A stretch of 34,166 nt of DNA from Clostridiales bacterium (GTDB lineage: Bacteria > Bacillota > Clostridia > Peptostreptococcales > Anaerovoracaceae): the NCBI GenBank assembly GCA_015058065.1, contig SVDB01000005.1, positions 1 to 34,166 on the forward strand. The letters are read 5' to 3'. A program made the translations under genes and the position numbers. Positions 8,721 to 17,331 of the stretch are shown in pieces. Each line of letters starts with the position of its first letter. Positions within the stretch are counted from its first letter, which is position 1. The notes under the pieces are model-generated. The model ran no database searches. It was given only the letters and a program-made list of their open reading frames with translations, and had not been told where the DNA came from.

Positions 8721-9275
8721 ATGGAAAGAAATCTTATGATCGCCGGATTCGGCGGACAGGGAGTCATGACGATGGGCAAGCTTCTCGCAGAGGCTACCTC
8801 CGAGGCAACTGACCTCAACGTCACATTCTTCCCTTCATACGGAGCTGCCATGAGAGGCGGCACGGCAAACTGCTATGTAGTTATTTCGGACGATCCGATC
8901 GGAGCGCCTGTAAGCTACAGCCTCGAGGACCTCGTCGTAATGAACGGACCTTCGCTGCACAAGTTTATCGGCAACCTCAAGCCGGGCGGAAATCTGTTCG
9001 TTAACAGCACCATCGTTACGGATCCTATCGAGAGAGACGATATCAACGTCATCGAGGCTCCTGTGACACAGATGGCGATCGACATCAACAACCCGAGAGC
9101 GCTCAACGTCATCATGCTCGGCGTTTACGTCGGAGCTACAGACGCTGTCCCTGAGGAAGTTATCGTCAAGGGCATCAACCACAAGTTCGAGAAGAAACCT
9201 AAGCTGATCGAGCCAAACGTTGAGGCGTTCAGGATGGGTCTTGAGATCGGCCGCAAGCAGAAGAAAGCGGAATAA
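8721..9275 (+). CDS. 2-oxoacid:acceptor oxidoreductase gamma subunit
   Basis: 184 aa; 'MIAGFGGQGVMTMGKLLAEA', 'SYGAAMRGGTANCYVVISDDPIGAPV'. Confidence 0.93.
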   Translation: MERNLMIAGFGGQGVMTMGKLLAEATSEATDLNVTFFPSYGAAMRGGTANCYVVISDDPIGAPVSYSLEDLVVMNGPSLHKFIGNLKPGGNLFVNSTIVTDPIERDDINVIEAPVTQMAIDINNPRALNVIMLGVYVGATDAVPEEVIVKGINHKFEKKPKLIEPNVEAFRMGLEIGRKQKKAE

Positions 9276-9308
9276 CGGACCGACAACTGCAAATATCAGC
9301 AGCAAATC

Positions 9309-9350
9309 AAAAGCATCGGGAACTTTACTGATTCCCGATGCTTTTTTGAG
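9309..9350 (+). terminator. Intrinsic terminator of the oxidoreductase operon
   Basis: AAAGCATCGGGAA ... TTCCCGATGCTTTTTT: 12-13 bp stem followed by a T-run. Confidence 0.92.
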
Positions 9351-9438
9351 GGATTTCATACCGGAACGGCATCCATAATGTGGTATATTAATAATAACAT
9401 TTGAACGAAAGATACTGAGTGGATAGACGGAGGAAAAA

Positions 9439-10425
9439 ATGCTTCTGCTGAATGAGAAAGAGATAAAGAGCGTCGTTTCGATGAAGGATATCGTCGAGGC
9501 AGATAAGAAGGCGTTTCAGATGATCGCCGCGGGTACCGTAGAGGTGCCGCTGAGAGCCGCGATCAAGGCGCCCGCGCATGAGGGGACGTTCCTGTTCATG
9601 CCATCGTACGCCGCTTCGGAAGAGGCCGCGGCTGTAAAGATAATAAGCGTTTTCCCGCATAATCCCGAGATGGGACTTGAAGCCTGCCCTGCGCAGGTGC
9701 TGCTTCTTGATGGTAAGACGGGATACATAAGCGCGATGCTTGACGGTTCGACGGTCACCCGCATGAGGACAGGCGCGGCATCGGGAGCGGCCTTCGACAT
9801 ACTGGGGAAAAAGGAGTGCAGGGTCGGCGCGCTTATCGGTACCGGCGGACAGGCTCCTGAACAGCTCGAGGCCATGCTATGCGTAAGAAAACTCGAGAAG
9901 GTATGGGTATATTCCCGTAAGCGTGAAAAACTTGAGGCTTTTTGCGAAAAGATGCAGAAAGAACTAGGCTGTTACGGGGCGGAAATACTGCCCGCGAACA
10001 GCGCTGATGAGGCGGTAGAGGACGCCGATCTGGTGATCACAGTTACGACCTCGTCCGTTCCGGTTTTCGACGGCGCGAAGATAAAGCCCGGATGCACCAT
10101 CAGCGCCGTTGGCACTTATGAGCCTGAAAAACACGAACTCGATCCGGCGGTACTGCCTCGTGCTTCCAAGATCATCTGTGACTACAAGGACGCAGTGCTC
10201 TCTGAGTCAGGAGATCTGCTGATACCTCTGGCAGATGGGATCATAAAGGACGAGGATATTCAGGGAAGTCTGGGAGATGTAATAGATGGCCGCATAGCGG
10301 GACGCGAGAATGATGATGAGATAATCGTGTTCGAGAGCGTCGGCGTCGCGTCACAGGATCTCGTTGCTGCATGGATGATATATGAAAAAGCGCTCGCGGC
10401 AGGCGCGGGCACTGAATGGCAGTAG
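9439..10425 (+). CDS. Ornithine cyclodeaminase / mu-crystallin family protein
   Basis: 328 aa; 'DGKTGYISAMLDGSTVTRMRTGAASGAAFDILGKKECRVGALIGTGGQAPEQLEAML', 'ISAVGTYEPEKHELD'. Confidence 0.9.
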   Translation: MLLLNEKEIKSVVSMKDIVEADKKAFQMIAAGTVEVPLRAAIKAPAHEGTFLFMPSYAASEEAAAVKIISVFPHNPEMGLEACPAQVLLLDGKTGYISAMLDGSTVTRMRTGAASGAAFDILGKKECRVGALIGTGGQAPEQLEAMLCVRKLEKVWVYSRKREKLEAFCEKMQKELGCYGAEILPANSADEAVEDADLVITVTTSSVPVFDGAKIKPGCTISAVGTYEPEKHELDPAVLPRASKIICDYKDAVLSESGDLLIPLADGIIKDEDIQGSLGDVIDGRIAGRENDDEIIVFESVGVASQDLVAAWMIYEKALAAGAGTEWQ

Positions 10426-10456
10426 CATATATCAGAGAAAGGGTGCAGGCATAATA

Positions 10457-10480
10457 AAGGACTAGCGCCGGTCCTTATTT
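10457..10480. terminator. Possible bidirectional terminator between convergent genes
   Basis: AAGGAC/GTCCTT stem (10457-10462/10471-10476) followed by TTATTT; overlaps the stop codon of the minus-strand CDS. Confidence 0.35.
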
Positions 10481-10902
10481 GAGACCCTTTTGGCGAGATG
10501 ATTCGCGGAACTTTCAAACGGGGCGGAGTAGTAGGACTTTCCGCTCTGTTTTCTTTTGCGCTCAAAGTAAGGAAGCCTGTTCCAGAGCATGGACGGCGTT
10601 CCGACAAAGAGCAGATAGAACGGTCCCAGAATGAGGGACTGAAGAGTATGGCCGTACTCGTGGTCGAGCAGGAACGTGTCCGCTGACCCGTCTTTGCGTC
10701 CCGGAACGAAAATGTATTTGCCGAGCGAGACTCCGCTGTTTTTGTTCCAGACCGTAGCGCGTGCTCCGTTGTAATCAAAGTGGCGGTCTTTGCGGTGGGC
10801 AGCATAGAGCAGGGACCCGATCAGGGTCTGAGGGAGTCCCCAGGTCCACTGAGCAGCCGTGTATGCGGTTTTTTTAAGTTTTTCAGAGCTTTTGTCTTTC
10901 AT
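10462..10902 (-). CDS. Hypothetical protein with HEXXH motif
   Basis: 146 aa; 'LLDHEYGHTLQSLILGPFYLLFVGTPSMLWNRL' has HEYGH (zinc-metalloprotease-like) next to a hydrophobic stretch. Confidence 0.7.
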   Translation of the reverse strand: MKDKSSEKLKKTAYTAAQWTWGLPQTLIGSLLYAAHRKDRHFDYNGARATVWNKNSGVSLGKYIFVPGRKDGSADTFLLDHEYGHTLQSLILGPFYLLFVGTPSMLWNRLPYFERKRKQSGKSYYSAPFESSANHLAKRVSNKDRR

Positions 10903-11063
10903 GTCTCAATGATATCATAATCCGGGACATCAGTGATATAATAAACCATTCAGCGGCGCGTCAGGATAATGCAGTAATACTCGCGATATCCGATGACATC
11001 GGCACCGTCGTTTGGTATAATTATAATGTTGACTTGCAGAAAAGACTGAGCAAGGAGTAAATC

Positions 11064-11234
11064 ATGAAACCCAACACAAAGATAGAAATATCCGTATTAG
11101 GAGCGCTTCTGATAAGCGCTGCCATAGCCGCGCTCGCCGTGGCGACTTCCAGACTCGTGGACTCCTTCGTATCAGAAGGTGAATCGGGCAGCGGCGACTG
11201 GAGCGTCGACGAAAGGGAATACGGAAACAACTAA
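11064..11234 (+). CDS. Small single-TM protein (56 aa)
   Basis: Translated by hand: MKPNTKIEISVLGALLISAAIAALAVATSRLVDSFVSEGESGSGDWSVDEREYGNN; AAGGAG (11052-11057) precedes the ATG. Below the size cutoff of the supplied track. Confidence 0.65.
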   Translation: MKPNTKIEISVLGALLISAAIAALAVATSRLVDSFVSEGESGSGDWSVDEREYGNN

Positions 11235-11263
11235 GAGCTCTCATTCGAGCGGGAAGGACAGCA

Positions 11264-12853
11264 ATGGAAAACAAAGGCACTTATTACATCTCGACACCGA
11301 TCTATTATCCAAGTTCGAATCTTCACATCGGCCACACTTACTGCACTGTCATGGCTGACGCCATGGCACGCTTCAAGAGGCTGCAGGGCTACGATGTGAT
11401 GTTCCTCACGGGTACAGATGAGCACGGACAGAAGATCCAGACAAAGGCGATCGAAAAGGGCGTCACTCCTCAGGAATACGTCGATGAGATCGTCGCGGGC
11501 ATCAAGGACCTGTGGGCGACAATGGAGATCTCGTATGATGATTTCATCAGAACGACCGAGCCGAGACACATGGAAAGAGTCCAGAAGATCTGGCAGAGGA
11601 TGTATGACAAGGGAGATATCTATCTCGGAGCTTATGAGGGCCTTTACTGCAAGGAATGCGAAGCGTTCTGGACCGAGTCGCAGCTGGTCAACGGATGCTG
11701 CCCTGACTGCGGACGTCCGGTCACAAAGGCGAGCGAAGAGGCGTACTTCTTTAAGATGAGCAAGTACGCTGACAAGCTGCTCGAACTGTTCAGAACGAAT
11801 CCTGACTTCCTCGTTCCCGAATCGAGAAGAAATGAGATGATAGCGTTCATAGAGCAGGGCATGGAAGATCTCTGCGTATCGCGCACGTCTTTCGACTGGG
11901 GCATCCCGGTACCGAACGATCCGAAGCACGTCATGTACGTGTGGGTAGACGCTCTTTCGAACTATGTCACGGCTCTGGGCGGACCGGACGAATGCGAGAA
12001 GTTCAATAAATACTGGCCTTGCGACTGCCACCTGGTAGGCAAGGAGATAGTAAGATTCCACTCGCTCATATGGCCGGCGATGCTGATGAGCGCGGATCTG
12101 CCTCTTCCGAAGCAGGTCAGAGGACACGGATGGCTGCTCCTCGGCGGAGAAAAGGTATCGAAATCCAAGGCCGCGAAGGGCGCGGACGTGATCGATCCGG
12201 TAGTGCTCATCGACCGCTACGGGATCGACGCTCTCAAGTACTTCCTGCTCCGTGAGTACACATTCGGACAGGACGGGAGCTTCACCAACGAAGTGATGCT
12301 CAGACGCATGAACTTCGACCTTGCCAACGACCTCGGAAACCTGCTCTCCAGAACGGTCTCCATGATCGCCAAGTACTGCGGAGGCGATGTTCCTGAAGCG
12401 GCGACAAGAGACGCTATCGACGATGAACTCATCGCTCTCGCGACATCGACCGCTGACAGAGTCGCAGCCAACATGGACGAGTTCAAATTCAACATGGCGC
12501 TCGAAGAGATATGGATCCTCATCAGACGCGCCAACAAGTATATCGACGAGAAAACTCCTTGGGTGCTGGCGAAGGACGAAGCAAAGAAGGCGGAACTCGA
12601 TACCGTCATGAGGAACCTCGCTGAGGCGCTGAGGATAGTCTCCATACTGATCGAGCCTTACATGCATACTACGACCGACCGCATGAGAGACCAGCTCGGA
12701 CTCGCGGATGTACCTGTAGTATGGGAAGACGCGTTCGAGTTTTATCAGATGGACGGCTGCAAAGTAGAGAAGGGCGACATGCTCTTCCCGAGACTCGACA
12801 TCGACAAGGAACTCGAGCAGCTGTACGCGCTTGGCGGAGCGGCAAGGGCATAG
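11264..12853 (+). CDS. metG: Methionine--tRNA ligase
   Basis: 529 aa; 'YYPSSNLHIGHTYCTVMADAMARFKR', zinc motif 'CKECEAF..CCPDCGRPV', 'GGEKVSKSKAA' (KMSKS-like). Confidence 0.97.
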   Translation: MENKGTYYISTPIYYPSSNLHIGHTYCTVMADAMARFKRLQGYDVMFLTGTDEHGQKIQTKAIEKGVTPQEYVDEIVAGIKDLWATMEISYDDFIRTTEPRHMERVQKIWQRMYDKGDIYLGAYEGLYCKECEAFWTESQLVNGCCPDCGRPVTKASEEAYFFKMSKYADKLLELFRTNPDFLVPESRRNEMIAFIEQGMEDLCVSRTSFDWGIPVPNDPKHVMYVWVDALSNYVTALGGPDECEKFNKYWPCDCHLVGKEIVRFHSLIWPAMLMSADLPLPKQVRGHGWLLLGGEKVSKSKAAKGADVIDPVVLIDRYGIDALKYFLLREYTFGQDGSFTNEVMLRRMNFDLANDLGNLLSRTVSMIAKYCGGDVPEAATRDAIDDELIALATSTADRVAANMDEFKFNMALEEIWILIRRANKYIDEKTPWVLAKDEAKKAELDTVMRNLAEALRIVSILIEPYMHTTTDRMRDQLGLADVPVVWEDAFEFYQMDGCKVEKGDMLFPRLDIDKELEQLYALGGAARA

Positions 12854-12886
12854 GATACAGGCCCGCATAATCAAAAAGAAGTTCAG

Positions 12887-12931
12887 GAAAAGTGTACACG
12901 GTTCATATATATGGCTTTCTGTACACTTTTC
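12887..12931. repeat. Perfect inverted repeat between metG and tatD
   Basis: GAAAAGTGTAC (12887-12897) / GTACACTTTTC (12921-12931), 11-bp arms, 23-nt loop. Confidence 0.85.
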
Positions 12932-12953
12932 GGGTTATATGGAAGGAATGACA

Positions 12954-13781
12954 ATGCTTTTCGACGCGCATACGCACCTGGATTTTGAGAAGTATACGGA
13001 TGAGGAGAGGCGTGAGCTGGCTGCTGAGATAGAGGCATCGGACGTCTCGTTCATCATAGACGTCGCGGACTGCGTGGCGTCGGCGAAGCAGGCGCTCGCC
13101 GACGCGGCCGCGTATCCGTGGTGCTACGCGGCCGTCGGGATACATCCCGACCACGCGTCGACATATACCAACGCCGACATCGAAGAGATACGGAAACTCG
13201 CGGCCGATCCGAAAGCCGTCGCGATAGGTGAGATAGGACTGGATTTCTATTACGGCACCGACGACAGAGAAGAGCAGCAGGAACTTTTCAGAAAGCAGAT
13301 AAGGCTGGCGAACGAGCTCCGCATGCCTATAATGATCCACTCGCGTGACGCTCACCAACTCACCATGGATATTCTCAAAGAAGAAGGCGCTTTTTCAGAT
13401 GAGCGGAAGTCATGGTTCAGCCCGCGCCTCGTAGACGGAAGGGAATTGCCTGACGCCAGAGTCCAGATGCACTGCTTTTCCGGCTCACCTGAACTGGCCC
13501 TCGAATACGCCAGACTGGGCGCCACCATGTCGCTGGGTGGTCCTGTAACATTCAAAAACGGGAAAAAAGCCGCCGAAGTGGTAAGAAAACTGCCTATAGA
13601 GTACCTGATGTCTGAGACAGACGCTCCGTACATGGCTCCAGAGCCTCTCCGAGGCAGACCAAATAAATCACCATACATAGAACATATCGTGCGGCGCATG
13701 GCCATCCTGAAAGGACTGGATTACGAAGAGACCGCGCGCATCCTTACCGAAAACGGGAAACGTTTTTTCGGCATATCATGA
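12954..13781 (+). CDS. tatD: TatD family hydrolase (metal-dependent DNase-like)
   Basis: 'MLFDAHTHLDFEKY', 'GEIGLDFYY', 'PIMIHSRDAH', 'MHCFSGSPELA', 'SETDAPYMAPEPLRGRPNKSPYI'. Start 12954 chosen because GGAAGG (12941-12946) is then correctly spaced. Confidence 0.94.
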   Translation: MLFDAHTHLDFEKYTDEERRELAAEIEASDVSFIIDVADCVASAKQALADAAAYPWCYAAVGIHPDHASTYTNADIEEIRKLAADPKAVAIGEIGLDFYYGTDDREEQQELFRKQIRLANELRMPIMIHSRDAHQLTMDILKEEGAFSDERKSWFSPRLVDGRELPDARVQMHCFSGSPELALEYARLGATMSLGGPVTFKNGKKAAEVVRKLPIEYLMSETDAPYMAPEPLRGRPNKSPYIEHIVRRMAILKGLDYEETARILTENGKRFFGIS

Positions 13782-15205
13782 AGAGAAACTACATAATCGA
13801 CAACATAATAGACAACGGACTTATCGCTCCCGGTTCAGCCGTGATAATCGGCGTTTCGGGAGGGCCTGACTCGCTGTGCCTGCTCCACGCGCTCAACAGC
13901 ATCGCGGATATGTATGATCTGCTGCTGGTTCCCGTGCATGTGAACCACATGCTCAGACCGGAGGCGTATGCCGAGAGCGACCATCTCGCGGACATATGTG
14001 ACCGCATGGATCTCGAACTGCGCGTCTATGAAGCATCCTGCAGGGATCTCGCTGAAGAACTCGGCATTTCCACTGAAGAAGCCGGGCGCGAAGTGAGATA
14101 TCAGATCTTCGACGAGGTAGCCGCCGAACTCGAAGACGACGGAGTGCCTTCCGACAAGATAGTCATCGCGGTCGCGCACAACGCGGACGATCAGGCCGAG
14201 ACCGTTCTGTTCAGACTCATCCGCGGAACAGGTCCTCACGGGCTTGCCGGTATACCTGCCGTCAGGATATCCGAGGCGGGCTATCTTATCGTGCGCCCGC
14301 TGCTAAATATTGAACGCAAAGACATCGAGGCTTATATCAAAGAGAACAAACTCAGGCCGAACATCGACAAGTCGAACAGCGAAAACACATACACACGCAA
14401 CAAGATACGCAACGAGCTGATACCTTATCTCGAAAAGAATTACAATCCGAAGATCAAGGACAATCTGAGGCGCTATGCGGGCCTTGCCTACATGGACGAC
14501 ACTCTGCTCAGAGATCTCGCTCTCACGGATTATCTCGACTGCCTCGATGTCGACAGTACCAAAGAAGAGGCTGTGCTCGACATAAGCAAACTGAAGAACA
14601 ATCCGCCGTCGATCAACAGCCGTATCGTGAGCATGGTGTTCGATCTGCTCAGGCTGGAGGCCTGCGCCACATACGAGAACGTGACCGCGATAGTGAGCCT
14701 CATTTACGGAGATCATCCGTCCGCGGGGATAGACCTTCCTTACGGCATCAGAGCGCGGCGCGAATATGACCATATAGTATTTTCCGCCTCTGAAGAGGTG
14801 ATACTGCCTGACGACAGCATCGCGATCTATCCGCAGGTCGTCATGGCGAAGGATTTCGTTCCGGACGAGGACGCTCCTTACGCCGCGTTCGATTTTGACA
14901 GCTTCAACGAGGAATACCCGGGAAGGCTGGGCGATATCGAACTGAGGACCAGACGCGAAGGCGACTATCTGCCGATGAAGAAAGGCAACAAAAAGATTCA
15001 GGACCTTCTTGTGGATTCCAAGGTCAGGAAAGCCGCGCGCGACAGCATACTGATGGTCTGCATAGACAGCGAGGTGCTTTGGGTGCTTCCGAACGAACAC
15101 TTCAGCGGTGAACGCGAGAAGACAAAAGGAAGGTTTTCACCAAAATTTCATATTAACGACACGACGAAGAGGGTTCTTCTGATTGAATTAGATGAGTCCA
15201 TATGA
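13778..15205 (+). CDS. tilS: tRNA(Ile)-lysidine synthetase
   Basis: 475 aa; PP-loop 'VIIGVSGGPDSLCLLHAL', 'VAHNADDQAETVLFRLIRGTGPHGLAGIP'; TilS C-terminal 'RTRREGDYLPM'. Confidence 0.95.
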   Translation: MKRNYIIDNIIDNGLIAPGSAVIIGVSGGPDSLCLLHALNSIADMYDLLLVPVHVNHMLRPEAYAESDHLADICDRMDLELRVYEASCRDLAEELGISTEEAGREVRYQIFDEVAAELEDDGVPSDKIVIAVAHNADDQAETVLFRLIRGTGPHGLAGIPAVRISEAGYLIVRPLLNIERKDIEAYIKENKLRPNIDKSNSENTYTRNKIRNELIPYLEKNYNPKIKDNLRRYAGLAYMDDTLLRDLALTDYLDCLDVDSTKEEAVLDISKLKNNPPSINSRIVSMVFDLLRLEACATYENVTAIVSLIYGDHPSAGIDLPYGIRARREYDHIVFSASEEVILPDDSIAIYPQVVMAKDFVPDEDAPYAAFDFDSFNEEYPGRLGDIELRTRREGDYLPMKKGNKKIQDLLVDSKVRKAARDSILMVCIDSEVLWVLPNEHFSGEREKTKGRFSPKFHINDTTKRVLLIELDESI

Positions 15206-15211
15206 TAAAAT
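15183..15211 (+). promoter_or_regulatory. Putative sigma-A promoter for ftsH, within the end of tilS
   Basis: TTGAAT (15183-15188) - 17 nt - TAAAAT (15206-15211). Confidence 0.5.
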
Positions 15212-15280
15212 TTGTGCTCGGGACACAAAAGAAGAGGCTATTTTAGTGCCGCTTTTTAGCTAGAGAAAGGAAAACAAGAA

Positions 15281-17308
15281 TTGAGAAACGTCAAAAGAAG
15301 CATAGGTACATACCTTGTAATATTTGCGGTCGTGCTCAGCCTGTCGATGATGCTGCGCAGCATGGCCGGAGGTTCCGAAGTCAAAGAGATCAAGTTCTCT
15401 GAATTCGCCACTCATCTCGAGAAGGGCAGTTATGAGAGCGTCAACATCACAGACAGAAGACTTACTGGCACAAAGAAGGACGGATCGAAAGAGGTCGCGT
15501 ACTCTCCGTCGCTGGTTGAGATCAGCTATCTCGAAGAGAGAGTGATCAACCCGATGCTCGAGTCCGGCAAACTCGAACTCGACAGCGATCCGCCTAAGAG
15601 CGAGTACACGCTGCTGAATATACTCCCAACGCTGCTTATGGTCATGGCGATGGGATTCCTGTTCTATTTCATGATGAGCCAGGGAGGCAACAAACAGGCC
15701 TTCCAGTTCGGCAAAAACCGCGCGCGTCTTTATAAGAGCGACGCGAAGTCGATCACCTTCAAGGATGTCGCAGGACTCGAAGAAGAGAAGGTCGAACTTT
15801 CCGAGATCGTGGACTTCCTCAAGAATCCGGCTAAATACACGAAACTCGGCGCGCGCATACCAAAGGGCGTGCTGCTCGTAGGACAGCCGGGTACAGGAAA
15901 GACCTACATCTCCCGCGCCTGCGCGGGTGAAGCCGGTGTGCCGTTCTTCACCATCTCGGGCTCGGACTTTGTAGAGATGTTCGTCGGCGTTGGAGCTTCC
16001 AGAGTCAGAGACCTCTTCAATGAGGCCAAGAAGAACGCTCCTTGCATCGTGTTCATCGATGAGATCGACGCTGTCGGAAGACGCAGAGGCGCGGGCCTCG
16101 GCGGCGGCAACGACGAAAGAGAGCAGACACTCAACCAGCTGCTCGTCGAGATGGACGGATTTGACGGAAACCTCGGCATCATCATCCTGGCCGCGACCAA
16201 CAGGCCTGACGTACTCGACCCGGCGCTCCTGAGACCGGGCAGATTCGACAGACAGGTCGTTATCGGAATGCCGGATATCAAGGCCAGAGAAGAGATATTC
16301 AGACTATATACCGCAAACAAGCCGCTTGGCGATGACGTGTCGCCTGAGATCCTCGCGAAGAGGACACCGGGCTTTTCGCCGGCAGATATCGAGAACCTCA
16401 TAAACGAGGCCGCTCTGCTGACCGCGAGACGCAACGGGACCAAGATCAGGATGGACGAGATCGAAGAGGCGACCACAAAAGTCATGGCCGGTCCTCAGAA
16501 GAAGTCAAGAGTTATATCCGACGCCGAAAAGAGGCTGACCGCTTATCACGAAGCGGGTCACGCGATAGTCATGAGAGCGACTCCGGGATCGGATCCGGTG
16601 CACCAGATCACCATCATCCCGAGAGGCATGGCCGGCGGATTCACCATGTGGCTGCCTGAAGAGGACAGATTCTTCGAGACCAAAGGCCATATGATAAACA
16701 ACATCAAGCATCTGCTCGGAGGACGTGTCGCGGAAGAACTCAAACTCGACGACATCTCTACCGGCGCCAGCAATGATCTGGAACGCGCTACTGACATAGC
16801 GAGGCAGATGATAACCAAGTACGGATTCAGCGAGAAACTCGGACCGGTGTCATTCAGCACCAGTGATGAGGTATTCCTCGGAAGGGACTTCTCGACACGC
16901 CAGAATTATTCTGAAGAAGTCGCGTCCGAAGTCGATCACGAGATCAGGGCGCTGCTCGAAAAATGCTACGCCGAGACAAGAGAACTCCTGAAGGAGAACG
17001 ACGAAGCGTTCGAAAGAGTAGCTCAGGCGCTGCTGCTTGTCGAGACACTCGACGGCGATCAGTTCGAGAGACTGTTCACCGGCGAGATCACGCCTGAAGG
17101 CGTCAAGGCAGAAATCGACAGCGAGCTCAAGGAGATCGAGAGCCGCAACAAACAGGAAGCCGAGGAATCCAGGCGCATCGCCATGCAGGAGCAGGAAGAG
17201 CAGAGAAAGAAAATGAGAGAAGAACTCGAAAGGCTCAAGGCTGCTGCTGACAGGGCAGATGAACGCGATGTCGTAAGTTTCGATGTCGATGACAAGGATC
17301 CTAAATAA
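15281..17308 (+). CDS. ftsH: ATP-dependent zinc metalloprotease FtsH
   Basis: 675 aa; Walker A 'GQPGTGKT', Walker B '[15 protein letters not shown]', 'HEAGH' zinc motif; TTG start with AGAAAGG upstream. Confidence 0.97.
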   Translation: MRNVKRSIGTYLVIFAVVLSLSMMLRSMAGGSEVKEIKFSEFATHLEKGSYESVNITDRRLTGTKKDGSKEVAYSPSLVEISYLEERVINPMLESGKLELDSDPPKSEYTLLNILPTLLMVMAMGFLFYFMMSQGGNKQAFQFGKNRARLYKSDAKSITFKDVAGLEEEKVELSEIVDFLKNPAKYTKLGARIPKGVLLVGQPGTGKTYISRACAGEAGVPFFTISGSDFVEMFVGVGASRVRDLFNEAKKNAPCIVFIDEIDAVGRRRGAGLGGGNDEREQTLNQLLVEMDGFDGNLGIIILAATNRPDVLDPALLRPGRFDRQVVIGMPDIKAREEIFRLYTANKPLGDDVSPEILAKRTPGFSPADIENLINEAALLTARRNGTKIRMDEIEEATTKVMAGPQKKSRVISDAEKRLTAYHEAGHAIVMRATPGSDPVHQITIIPRGMAGGFTMWLPEEDRFFETKGHMINNIKHLLGGRVAEELKLDDISTGASNDLERATDIARQMITKYGFSEKLGPVSFSTSDEVFLGRDFSTRQNYSEEVASEVDHEIRALLEKCYAETRELLKENDEAFERVAQALLLVETLDGDQFERLFTGEITPEGVKAEIDSELKEIESRNKQEAEESRRIAMQEQEEQRKKMREELERLKAAADRADERDVVSFDVDDKDPK

Positions 17309-17331
17309 ACAAAACACGGAGAATAAATAAA

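Noticed and set aside
11231-12874. 547-aa minus-strand ORF opposite metG
   Set aside because: Antisense shadow of a confidently identified metG; His/Arg/Val-rich composition typical of reading a codon-biased gene backwards, with no recognisable motifs.
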